Origin: an uncultured Lachnospiraceae bacterium
GTDB taxonomy: Bacteria; Bacillota; Clostridia; Lachnospirales; Lachnospiraceae
DNA: 23,367 nucleotides
Assembly (NCBI GenBank): GCA_910589075.1
Contig: CAJUSK010000016.1
Location: forward strand, 1 to 23,367
Direction of reading: 5' to 3'
Shown: piece after piece, positions 1-8,500 of the stretch
How the letters are laid out: each line of letters begins with the position of its first letter
Position numbering within the stretch: position 1 is the first letter of the stretch
The notes under the pieces: generated by a model
What the model saw: only the letters and a program-made list of their open reading frames with translations
The model's database searches: none
Told to the model about the DNA's origin: nothing
Position numbers and translations under genes: made by a program

Positions 1-138
1 CTTTCTCGAACATCCTGAATATTTGGATGATTATCTGCCGTGGAATCCCATAGCACAGGAACGGTGTCGATAACCACTGCCTTTTAGTATAGAGGGTTGG
101 TGGTTATTTTTCTATACACTATCTTATTTGACGCTTAC
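1..138 (+). mobile_element. Right end of an IS66-like insertion sequence (left part outside window)
   Basis: A transposase-like C-terminus (2-73) is followed by about 65 bp of noncoding DNA ending in CGCTTAC at 132-138. Its complement, GTAAGCG, is the usual start of IS66-family terminal inverted repeats. The next 8 bp, GATTGTAA (139-146), would be one copy of the 8-bp target duplication typical of IS66. The left end is not in the window, so neither the element's completeness nor the duplication can be verified. Confidence 0.6.
2..73 (+). CDS. IS66-like transposase, C-terminal 23 residues (partial)
   Basis: The frame is open from the window edge to a TAA at 71-73 and ends with YLDDYLPWNPIAQERCR. 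A hydrophobic stretch followed by LPWNP close to the stop resembles the extreme C-terminus of IS66-family DDE transposases. These catalyse replicative or cut-and-paste movement of the element. Only the tail is visible, so no catalytic residues can be checked. The call depends largely on the IS66-type terminus that follows at 132-138. It could also be the tail of an unrelated protein. Confidence 0.5.
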   Translation, partial: FLEHPEYLDDYLPWNPIAQERCR

Positions 139-210
139 GATTGTAAAGCAGCCTCCCAGGTCCTGCCGGTGATCCTTTGGCCGCTCCGGCCCCTGATTCT
201 CCACAAACGC

Positions 211-241
211 AAAACACACCGCCGATCCCGGCAGTGTGTTT
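211..241 (-). terminator. Rho-independent terminator of the 5327-255 unit
   Basis: The arms 212-224 and 229-241 are complementary apart from one mismatch and enclose a 4-nt loop. Read on the minus strand, the stem closes with GTGTGTTTT, giving a short U-tract. It lies 14 bp beyond the stop codon of the FMN-binding lipoprotein gene. Confidence 0.75.
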
Positions 242-254
242 CACCCATTGTTTC

Positions 255-689
255 TTATTCCTCTACAACGACAATCGAAGAATCTCCCTTTTTCGCCTGC
301 TCTATAACAGCACGGGACAATTTGTCAAAATTCCCGCCGGAATGAGACGCGCCGGTGACGGCATCAATCTCATCCGGATCCTGCGTCTCCACAAGCTGTG
401 CCACATACGCCCTGGTATACGCATTGGGATATGTACCCGTCCCGGCCAGCATATTGCCCATATATCCATTGTCCCAGGCCTTGATATAACCGCTTTCATT
501 TCTGGCATTGAACTCTGCATAAACAATCTTATCATTTTTTACAAAAATACACAGATACTCTTTCCAGCCATGAGAATACTCCGCCATCTCTGCGGTATAA
601 AACCCGTCCTCCATTTTGTTTCCCACTCCGCAGCCGCCCAAAAGCAGCATGGGAAGCAGCATCCATAAACAAAGTCTTTTTTTCATCAT
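255..689 (-). CDS. FMN-binding domain lipoprotein
   Basis: This 144-residue exported lipoprotein has a basic N-terminus, a hydrophobic stretch and a lipobox LLGGC with the lipidated cysteine at residue 20. The rest is one FMN-binding domain (NqrC/RnfG/PplA type), including DAVTGASHSGGNF at 109-121. In this family FMN is attached through a phosphodiester bond by ApbE to the last Thr/Ser of the [ST]GA[TS] motif, here Ser115. It probably acts on the outer face of the membrane as a small flavin electron carrier. Its ATG overlaps the TGA of the upstream chemoreceptor by 4 bp, which suggests translational coupling. A terminator follows at 211-241. No ApbE gene lies in the window. The fold is fairly certain; the redox partner is unknown. 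Confidence 0.85.
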   Translation of the reverse strand: MMKKRLCLWMLLPMLLLGGCGVGNKMEDGFYTAEMAEYSHGWKEYLCIFVKNDKIVYAEFNARNESGYIKAWDNGYMGNMLAGTGTYPNAYTRAYVAQLVETQDPDEIDAVTGASHSGGNFDKLSRAVIEQAKKGDSSIVVVEE

Positions 690-2662
690 TCATCCTCCCG
701 GAACGTATCTTTGACTTTCACCTGCGCCACATATTCTGTCAGGCTTTCCGACTGGGCCAGCGAATCGGCAGCTCTCTGATCCGTCTCCTGGGCCAGCCCT
801 CTGTTGGCTTTGGCAATCTCCTGCAGAGATACGAGCTGCTCCGTAATCCGTTCCACAGCCGCTGTCTGTTCCGCCACCGTCTCTGTCATCTGTGCGGAAA
901 TTCCATGGTAGTGGTTTGTTACCTGCTCAATCTGACGGAATGCTTCCGCCGTCTGGTCAGCCATCTCCTGCCCCCGTTGAATCGTCTCCGTGGAATGGAC
1001 AACCATTGCCATCGTCTGTTTGAGCGCATCTGCAGTCTGACCGGCCAACTGACCGATTTCTCCGGCAACCACGGCAAACCCCCGGCCCGCTTCACCGGCC
1101 CGTGCCGCCTCAATGGATGCATTCAGAGAGAGCAGATTGGTCTGTCCGGAAATTTCCTCAATCATCAGACTGATTTTGGAGATTTCTTCCACCGCATCAT
1201 GAATCTGCTGCATGGTATCCAGCATACTCTGCATATAACAACTGCCCTGTGCTGTTTTTTCCGCCGCATGTTCGGAAAAGTCTTTGATCTGCGCGGCATT
1301 TTCTCTGTTTTTCCCGATGGCACTCTGAATCTCTGCCATACTCCCTTCCAGTTCTTTCAGAAGGGCATCCTGCTGCAGAGAGCCCTCATTGAGCTGTCTC
1401 GCGCACTCCGATACGCCGCTGGAATTCTCATAAACTTCCCCCGCTGACCGGTTCATACGGATCATCGTCTGATTCAATGCATCCGCAATATGGCAGAGCG
1501 AATCATGTATGGAAGAAAAATCGCCGTGAAATGTATCGGGAATCTCCAGCGTATAATCTCCCTCTGCCAGTACGCCCAGGCAGTTTTGTATATTTTGAAT
1601 ATAGCCGTTGAGACTGGCAACCGTTTTCGCCAACGCCTCCGTGAGGATACCTGTCTCGTCATTGCTGTCGCATCGTATCACATCCTGTCTGAGATCCCCG
1701 TCGGCCAGAGCCTGCAGACGTCCTGTTGCCGCCGACAGCGGATCAGATATCTTCCTGGACAGCTTCACAATCACCGCTGCCGCCCCCAGAAGCAGAAACA
1801 CCGTCAACAGAATGGTCACACCAATGGAAAATACCATGGTACTCATGTATTCCCGCTGGGGCACCTGTACCAGCAATGCCCAGTTGGTACCGGGAATCGG
1901 CGCATACCCCACATACCGGTTCACGTGTCCCATCCGCATCAGGGCAGATCCTGTCTGAAAAGACAGCGCCTTATCAAATATCTCCGCATTTTTGGTGGAA
2001 GTGTACATATTGTAAATATTTTTCTGTTCAATGATGTTCGCTTCATTGATATCACCGACAATCCGGCCTTCTTCATTTAAAATACACGAACTTCCCGAAT
2101 TGCCGAGAATCAACAGGCTGAGTACATCATTCAGCACATCGTACTTATAACTGCCCACCATATATCCCGTTACTTCATCTTCCTGTTTCATGGCGGCACC
2201 CACGCAGAGCTGTAAAATACCCCCGGACTCATAAGGCTCTCCGATTACAATGCTCCCTGTCTGTGTCAGATATGTATAATACCCGGTCTGGCTGATGCTG
2301 TCGGGCGCTCCTTCGTCCCCATACAGCTTTTCTCCTCCGGTATCATAGACGGCAAGCCAGACAAATTCCACCTGCTGCTCCATCTCATCCATACGGGCCA
2401 TTTTCTGCTCTTCAGACACAGTGGCATCCAGGAAAATATCTTCCGAAGAAAGATTATAGATCCGCTCCGTAAGCAGATGGAGGTTGGAACTGATACTCTG
2501 AGAAGCAATCCTCGTTGTAATCTGCATATTTTCCAACAAAACGGTATTCGTGGAAACAATGCTTCCGATGGACATGTTCAAGGTAATCAGCACCGCCAGC
2601 AAAACTGCCACAGACATAACATAAAAAATAATTTTGTGTTTCAGCGTACTCAGTTTTTTCAT
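686..2662 (-). CDS. Methyl-accepting chemotaxis protein with Cache-type extracellular sensor
   Basis: This is a 658-residue transmembrane chemoreceptor. A first membrane segment (about 11-33) is followed by an extracellular sensor of about 240 residues with Cache-like features (VWLAVYDTGG, later YVGYAPIPGTNWALLVQVP). A second membrane segment (about 276-299) leads to a HAMP domain (about 300-352) and a cytoplasmic coiled coil. The hairpin tip that docks CheA/CheW is ISGQTNLLSLNASIEAARAG at 505-524, followed by GRGFAVVAGEIGQLA. No CheW-binding pentapeptide tail is seen. The ligand cannot be read from the sequence. A GAGGAG ribosome site lies about 12 nt before the ATG, rather far. It is the third gene of the unit and overlaps the FMN lipoprotein start by 4 bp, so the two may sense or respond to redox state together (inference). 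Confidence 0.93.
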   Translation of the reverse strand: MKKLSTLKHKIIFYVMSVAVLLAVLITLNMSIGSIVSTNTVLLENMQITTRIASQSISSNLHLLTERIYNLSSEDIFLDATVSEEQKMARMDEMEQQVEFVWLAVYDTGGEKLYGDEGAPDSISQTGYYTYLTQTGSIVIGEPYESGGILQLCVGAAMKQEDEVTGYMVGSYKYDVLNDVLSLLILGNSGSSCILNEEGRIVGDINEANIIEQKNIYNMYTSTKNAEIFDKALSFQTGSALMRMGHVNRYVGYAPIPGTNWALLVQVPQREYMSTMVFSIGVTILLTVFLLLGAAAVIVKLSRKISDPLSAATGRLQALADGDLRQDVIRCDSNDETGILTEALAKTVASLNGYIQNIQNCLGVLAEGDYTLEIPDTFHGDFSSIHDSLCHIADALNQTMIRMNRSAGEVYENSSGVSECARQLNEGSLQQDALLKELEGSMAEIQSAIGKNRENAAQIKDFSEHAAEKTAQGSCYMQSMLDTMQQIHDAVEEISKISLMIEEISGQTNLLSLNASIEAARAGEAGRGFAVVAGEIGQLAGQTADALKQTMAMVVHSTETIQRGQEMADQTAEAFRQIEQVTNHYHGISAQMTETVAEQTAAVERITEQLVSLQEIAKANRGLAQETDQRAADSLAQSESLTEYVAQVKVKDTFREDE

Positions 2663-2701
2663 GACATAACAGAACTCCTCTATCTTATACTCTTTTCTAT
2701 C

Positions 2702-3319
2702 TTATAAAGTCTCCATGGGATATTCCACCACATAGAAATCATAGGCGTTAATCACTGTCGTATCCCCGAAGGTATCTCTCCGTTTAAAATTGCTGCTGTA
2801 ATTGGCATGCACATGCCCATGGAAAAAAAACCTGGGACGATACTTTTCCATCAGGGTGCGGAATACCGCAAACCCTCTGTGGGGCAAATCCTCCAGGTCA
2901 TTCACCTGATAAGCGGGCGCATGGGCCACTAGAATGTCAAATCCCCGGCGACGCCACAGTTTAAAAGAGAGACGGCGCACACGGCGTCTCATCTGACGCT
3001 CCGTATACTGATTAACGGCGCCCGGAATATACTCCATAGACCCTCCCAGTCCCAGGATACGCACACCTCTGTAAACAAAAATATCATCTTCAATACAAAT
3101 GCAGCCTTCCGGCGGTTTTTCCGCATACTGTCCGTCATGGTTGCCTCTGACATACAGAACAGGCACCTGACAGAGGGTGGCGAAAAAAGTGAGATAGTCG
3201 GAGGACAAATCCCCACAGGAAATAATCAGATCAATATTTTTCATCCGCTCAGGCTCATAATAATCATACAGCAGCTTTGACTCATGGTCGGTGAGTATCA
3301 TAATATTCATAACCTCCAT
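2702..3319 (-). CDS. Calcineurin-like metallophosphoesterase
   Basis: This 205-residue cytosolic protein of the calcineurin-like phosphoesterase superfamily has metal-binding motifs in the usual order: D11 in LTDHES, GD at 36-37, GNHD at 59-62, a late histidine in AHAP near 133, and GHVH at 168-171. The first motif is D-x-E rather than the common D-x-H; as I recall, close clostridial relatives share this, so it need not mean loss of activity. The substrate is unknown (phosphomonoester, cyclic nucleotide or nucleic acid are all possible). I chose the ATG at 3319. A longer open frame from 3415 has a low-complexity Arg/Gly N-terminus lying over the upstream gene and is unlikely. The ATG at 3310 (MNIMILTD) is also plausible. 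It is the second gene of the 5327-255 unit. Confidence 0.85.
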   Translation of the reverse strand: MEVMNIMILTDHESKLLYDYYEPERMKNIDLIISCGDLSSDYLTFFATLCQVPVLYVRGNHDGQYAEKPPEGCICIEDDIFVYRGVRILGLGGSMEYIPGAVNQYTERQMRRRVRRLSFKLWRRRGFDILVAHAPAYQVNDLEDLPHRGFAVFRTLMEKYRPRFFFHGHVHANYSSNFKRRDTFGDTTVINAYDFYVVEYPMETL

Positions 3320-3380
3320 ACGGTTATGATCCCCTCCGCCCGGCGCTTCCCCGCCGCCTCTTCTTTTTCCTCTCACTGCC

Positions 3381-5327
3381 TCACGGCTTTTCCTCTTTCT
3401 CCCCATCGGTTTCATTCATCTTAACACCCTGGAGCTGTACCAGCCCCTGGGCTTCCTCCGTCAGTTCTTCAAATTCAGGAATCTGTCCCACTACATTTTC
3501 CGCCAGCCAGTCCATGGTAATGATTTCGTCCGGATCCAGAGTTTTGCCTTCCTGACAGCGGATTTCCCCGTCCTGGGAACGGATGAGCCCGTCAAAGGGA
3601 TGAAATGCCCCTGTCCGGATGGAATGTTTCAAAAACTCGATCAGGCGGCGTGTCTCCCATGGCATGGCTTTGGAACAGATCACATCAATCACGTCTGCGG
3701 AAAGCCCCCACCAGTAGTTTATGGCTTTTCCGCCCTTCTGAGCACCCGTCTCACTGCTGCCGCTGCAGAGATTCCGGATAATCCGCTCATAGAATTTGCC
3801 CCAGTCCCAGATAGGCGTTGCCAGGTTTTCCAGACTGCCGTCTTCTTTTTTCCGGTACAGCCCATATTCACGGGAAGCAGATTCCGGTGTAATCATATCG
3901 TTGTCCGATATAAATACCACGCCCTCCTGCCGAAGGCGTTCCCTGGCATTTTTCCCTTTTGTCTTGGACCACTCCAGATGTACTCTCACATAGGGATTGA
4001 CCATTCTGGCCCCCAGGGCAAAGGCGTTAATATTGGCCATCTCACCATAAATGGGATAGTCCGCCACATACCCCAGCCGCTCCGTGCGGGACAGCGCGGA
4101 GGCAATGGCGCCAATGAGAAACTTGGACTCATACATACGGGCATAATATGTATGGATGGATGAGTAAGGCATTTTCAATGAACAGTTAAAAATCCGCACT
4201 TTGGGATGACGGATGGCACAGCGGACACTGGCATTCACCATCTGAACGGCAATGGTGAAAATCAGGTTGCACCCGGCAGCAACCGCCAGATCAATGGCGT
4301 TTTCCACTTCCCCGTCCGTGGCGGCCCTGTCAAAGGCCATGGTTTTCACCCTGCCTGCAAACGCCTGTTCCAGGTACAGCCTTCCCAGCTCATGCGCATA
4401 GGTCCATCCGGAAGTCTCCGGTGTCTTGGGGTAGATAAAGGCAATCTTCAACATATCCGGTGTGACTGTACCGGATGGAATCAAACGGTTTAACAGAGAA
4501 GTTTTTTCCTCTGCGGGATTCTGCACCAGCTCAACCTGGCTTCCTTTCTCTGCCAGTTTAATCTCTTCCCATATCTTTAAAAGGGCCCGGAGCATTTCCT
4601 GCTCTGTTTCCTGTTTTACCTGGTCATAGCCATAAATTTCCACGTAGATCAGAAAAGCGTCGGAAACCGTCAGATCCAGCTTTTCCCCATGGGCCATCCG
4701 GTAAGCCTCCGCAAATCTGCCATACACACTGCGCATCAGCTTACGCTCTTCCTCGTCCCATACTTCCCCGGCCTTTTTTCCCATCAGTTTCAGCAGTTTT
4801 TTATAGCTTCCCTCTCTGCCAAACCAGATTTCACAGCTCTGGGAAACCTGGTAAAAATCCAGAAATTCGTAATACAGACGATTTTCCCGCTCTTCTGTCT
4901 TTTTGGGAATCAGACGGGTCACATTGCCGGAAATACTATAGGCCCCCAGATATTTCATAACACTGACCCGTTTATTGCCCTCCTGCACATAAAAACGGTT
5001 CATAAATTCATAGGCCACAATGGGATCACGGATGCCTTCGCTGACCTGATGATCATACAGGGATGCCCATTTGGCTCCAAATTCCGATTTTTCCGAAAGG
5101 AGCGGCATAAAATTATCGGTAAAGGCGTTGGTCCTTCCCGCAGTCTTCGTCCCCACCACTTTGGACAGCGGAATATCCACCAGCCCCAGGTTCACGGTCT
5201 GCACCACTTCCGTATAAGATAAAATATCGTCAAGCACCGGCAGATACGGGTACTGCCCCTTTGTCAGAGCGGCCTGATACCGCTTTCTCCCCTGTTTTAA
5301 CGCTGCCGCATAATCATTCAATGCCAT
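3381..5327 (-). CDS. Cytosolic ParB-like / BMP (PnrA-like) ligand-binding fusion protein
   Basis: This 648-residue protein has no signal peptide or lipobox. Residues about 48-130 resemble a ParB/Srx-like domain: VDIPLSKVVG, a region ending RDPIVAYEF, then VQEGNKRVSVMKYLGA, where EGNKRV recalls the ParB E-G-x-R-R box. Residues about 293-600 match the BMP/PnrA-like periplasmic-binding fold (KIAFIYPKTPETSGWTYAHELGR, SKFLIGAIASALSRTERLGYVADYP, NAFALGARMVNP). BMP proteins normally bind purine nucleosides outside the cell for an ABC importer. Here the domain appears cytosolic and no transporter genes are adjacent, so an intracellular sensor or regulator is more likely (inference). The start has GGAGG 9 nt upstream and a near-consensus sigma-A promoter. 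It leads a unit with a phosphoesterase, a chemoreceptor and an FMN lipoprotein. Both domain calls come from reading motifs; the BMP half is the surer. Confidence 0.75.
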   Translation of the reverse strand: MALNDYAAALKQGRKRYQAALTKGQYPYLPVLDDILSYTEVVQTVNLGLVDIPLSKVVGTKTAGRTNAFTDNFMPLLSEKSEFGAKWASLYDHQVSEGIRDPIVAYEFMNRFYVQEGNKRVSVMKYLGAYSISGNVTRLIPKKTEERENRLYYEFLDFYQVSQSCEIWFGREGSYKKLLKLMGKKAGEVWDEEERKLMRSVYGRFAEAYRMAHGEKLDLTVSDAFLIYVEIYGYDQVKQETEQEMLRALLKIWEEIKLAEKGSQVELVQNPAEEKTSLLNRLIPSGTVTPDMLKIAFIYPKTPETSGWTYAHELGRLYLEQAFAGRVKTMAFDRAATDGEVENAIDLAVAAGCNLIFTIAVQMVNASVRCAIRHPKVRIFNCSLKMPYSSIHTYYARMYESKFLIGAIASALSRTERLGYVADYPIYGEMANINAFALGARMVNPYVRVHLEWSKTKGKNARERLRQEGVVFISDNDMITPESASREYGLYRKKEDGSLENLATPIWDWGKFYERIIRNLCSGSSETGAQKGGKAINYWWGLSADVIDVICSKAMPWETRRLIEFLKHSIRTGAFHPFDGLIRSQDGEIRCQEGKTLDPDEIITMDWLAENVVGQIPEFEELTEEAQGLVQLQGVKMNETDGEKEEKP

Positions 5328-5404
5328 AAATCCATTCCTCCCCTGTCCTGCAACATCCCCCGCCGGCCCCTTTATCCTGCCGCTTTCCGCAAATTGGTGC
5401 CTAC

Positions 5405-5433
5405 AGTATAGTATCCCGAAATCAAAATGTCAA
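5405..5433 (-). promoter_or_regulatory. Sigma-A promoter for the ParB-BMP fusion gene and its unit
   Basis: On the minus strand TTGACA (5428-5433) is separated by exactly 17 bp from TATACT (5405-5410). Transcription would start near 5398, about 70 nt before the ATG at 5327. The match to the housekeeping consensus is very strong. Confidence 0.85.
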
Positions 5434-5442
5434 TATATCAAA

Positions 5443-5493
5443 GGCACGCAAAATTCCTGTAAAATCCTATGCGGCCATGGGATTTTGCGTGCC
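5443..5493 (-). terminator. Terminator hairpin downstream of PFOR
   Basis: Arms of 15 nt at 5443-5457 and 5479-5493 (GGCACGCAAAAT paired with ATTTTGCGTGCC plus three more positions, one mismatch) enclose about 21 nt. On the minus strand the hairpin is followed by TTTGATATATT, a weak U-tract. It lies 20 bp after the PFOR stop and just before the next promoter, as expected for a boundary between two units. Confidence 0.65.
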
Positions 5494-5513
5494 CGGATTT
5501 CTCTTATGACCTG

Positions 5514-8500
5514 TTACAGTTTCCCGTACATTTCCGTTACATGCTTCCAGTAGCGGTAACGGTTCATGGCATGCTCCTGCGCCTCTGTAAACAGTTGATC
5601 CGCCACATCCGGTTTAATTCTCTCCAGCGCCGTATAACGCACTTCTCCCTCCAGGAATTCCCGATAGGGAACGGACGGTTCCCCGCTGTCCAGGTGAAAG
5701 GGATTTTCCCCTTTTTCACGCAGGGCAGGATTGTAACGGAACAGCGTAAAATACCCTGATCTGACCGCCTTCTCTTCTTCATGCTGAGAGCTTCCCATGC
5801 CTGCCCGGATGCCATGGTTGATGCAGGGCGCATAAGCGATCAGCAGAGACGGGCCGTCATAGTCCGCCGCTTCCTGGATGGCCTTCACCGTCTGGTTGTA
5901 ATCGGCGCCCATGGCAATCTGCGCCACGTAGACATAACCATAGCTGATGGCCATACCTGCCAGATCCTTTTTCCGGGTCCGTTTGCCGCCTGCCGCAAAC
6001 AGTGCGGTAGCACCCAGGGGCGTAGCTTTGGACGCCTGTCCGCCTGTGTTGGAATACACCTCCGTATCGAACACCAGCACATTGATATTCCGCCGGGTGG
6101 CCAGCACATGGTCCAGACCGCCAAAACCGATATCATACGCCCAGCCGTCTCCGCCGAATACCCATTTGGACTTTCTGGAAAAGAAATTCCGTTCTGCAAG
6201 CAGGCAGGCAGCGCCGGCGTCCCCACTGCCGGACAACGCCTGTATCAGAGCCTCGGAAGCCGGGCCGTTGGCATAAAAATCGTCATAGGTGGACAGCCAG
6301 TCCTCACATGCCCTGCGCAGCCCGTCATCCTTTGTCTCTTCTTTCAGAGTCTGTGTCTTTTCCCGCAGCCGATCCCGGATGGTTTCCTCCGCCAGCAGCA
6401 TACCGTAGCCAAATTCCGCCGCATCTTCGAACAGGGAATTGGACCAGGCCGGCCCCTGTCCCCGCTCGTTCACCGTATAGGGTGTGGACGGATAGGAGTT
6501 GCCCCAGATAGAGGAACAGCCTGTGGCATTGGCAATATACATTCGCTCCCCAAACAACTGTGTCACCAGACGGGGATAGGTCGTCTCCCCGCAACCGGCG
6601 CAGGCGCCGTGAAATTCCAGATACGGTTTTTTATACTGGCTCCCCTTTACGGTGGCAATGCCGAATTTATCCGCCAGATCCGTCTTCTCCGGCAGCCTCT
6701 TACCATAGTCGAAATATTGCTGGTGCTCTGCATGTTCGTGTACGGGGCACATTTCCAGCGCCTTCTCTCCCTGCCGTCCGGGACAGACAGCCGCACAGGA
6801 ACCGCAGCCGGTGCAGTCCTCTTCCGAGATAACCATGGAAACCTGATACCGGGGTTCCCCTGTAACCGGCAGCATGGCCATCCCCGCTGGCGCCGCTGCC
6901 GCTTCCTGCTCATCCATCACCGCCGGCCGGATCACCGCATGGGGGCAGACAAAGGAACAGCGATTACACTGAATACAGTTTTCCGGTTTCCAGACGGGAA
7001 TCTCCGTGGCAACATTGCGCCGTTCATGCGCCGTCGTACCGGAAGGAACGGAACCGTCGGCAATATCCACAAAAGCAGATACCGGCAGCCGGTCCCCTTC
7101 CTGTACAATCACAGGCTTCTGTATCCGGCAGACAAACCGTTCCACTTCTTCCCGGTCCGGAAGCAAATCCTCATCCAGCGGTTCGTCCTTTGCCGTTTTC
7201 CAGCTTTCCTTTACTTCCACCTCTTTTACTTCTTCCATTCCCCGGTCAATCGCCGCATAGTTCATATTGACAATTTTATCACCCTTACGCTCATAGGCCA
7301 GTTTTGCGGCATTTTTCATCAGTTCCAGCGCTTTGTCCGGAGGAATAATGCCGGACAGCTTGAAAAAGGCTGCCTGTAAAATGGTATTGATCTTATTATT
7401 AAGGCCGATTTCCTTACCGATCCGGATGCCGTCGATGACGTAAAAACGGATATGATGCTGCGCCAGATACCGCTTCACCTGCCCCGGCAGAAAACGCTCC
7501 AGCGCTTCCCCTTCATAGGGACAGTTTAAAAGGAATGTGCCCCCATCTTTTATTTCCTGCACAATGTTGAATTTATGCATATATACATGGTTATGGCAGG
7601 CGGTAAAATCCGACCTCTCAATCAGGTAAGCCGACCGGATGGGCTCCGGCCCAAAGCGCAGATGAGAGATTGTCAGTCCCCTCGATTTCTTGGAATCATA
7701 GGCAAAATAAGCCTGTGCATGTAAATCCGTATGGTTTCCTATAATTTTTACGGATGATTTATTGGCGCCCACTGTACCGTCGCCGCCCAGCCCCCAGAAC
7801 TTGCAGCATATATTTCCCTTTTTCGCAACGGAAAAGTCTTCCAGGGGAAGGGACAAATGAGTAACATCATCTTCAATCCCGATGGTAAAACGCTTTTTCG
7901 TCTCATTCATAAAGACCGCATGGATCTGGGCCGGTGTGGTATCTTTGGAAGCCAGTCCGTATCTGCCCGTATAAACCGGAATATCCTGGTAATAGCTGTC
8001 CCGCAGCGCACCCAGCACATCCAGGTACAGAGGTTCACCGATACTGCCCGCTTCCTTCGTCCGGTCCAGTACCGTGATCTTTTCCACTGTTTTCGGGATG
8101 ACTTCCAGAAGACGCTCTCTTACAAACGGACGGTACAGACGCACTTTAATCAACCCGGTCTTTTTACCGTTTCCGTTTTCCACGTCCACCACTTCTTCGA
8201 TGGTCTGACAGACACTGCCCATGGCGATGATCACATGCTCTGCCTCCGGATCGCCATAATACTGGAACAGGGCATACTCCGTACCGGTTTTCTCCGTAAT
8301 TCTGTGAAACAGGTTTTCCACGATTCCCGGCAGTTTCTCATACCGGGGATTGGCCGCTTCCCTGTACTGGAAAAACACATCCGGATTCTGCGCGGATCCC
8401 ATCTGCCTGCCGCAGGAAGGGTTTAAAGCCCGTTTCCGGAAATCTGCCACCGCTTCCCAGTCCATCAGATCCTCATAATCCTCTCTGTCCCATATGTCAA

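Noticed and set aside
2702..3319. Loss of the D-x-H metal motif as evidence of an inactive phosphoesterase
   Set aside because: The D-x-E form seems shared by close relatives as I recall them, and all other metal motifs are intact.
3320..3415. N-terminal extension of the metallophosphoesterase
   Set aside because: Arg/Gly-rich low-complexity sequence overlapping the upstream gene and covering its own ribosome site; the family starts at or near MNIMILTD.
5781..7379. Long plus-strand open frame opposite PFOR
   Set aside because: Shadow of a GC-rich conserved gene. No ribosome site or recognisable domain, while the PFOR strand shows all expected motifs.
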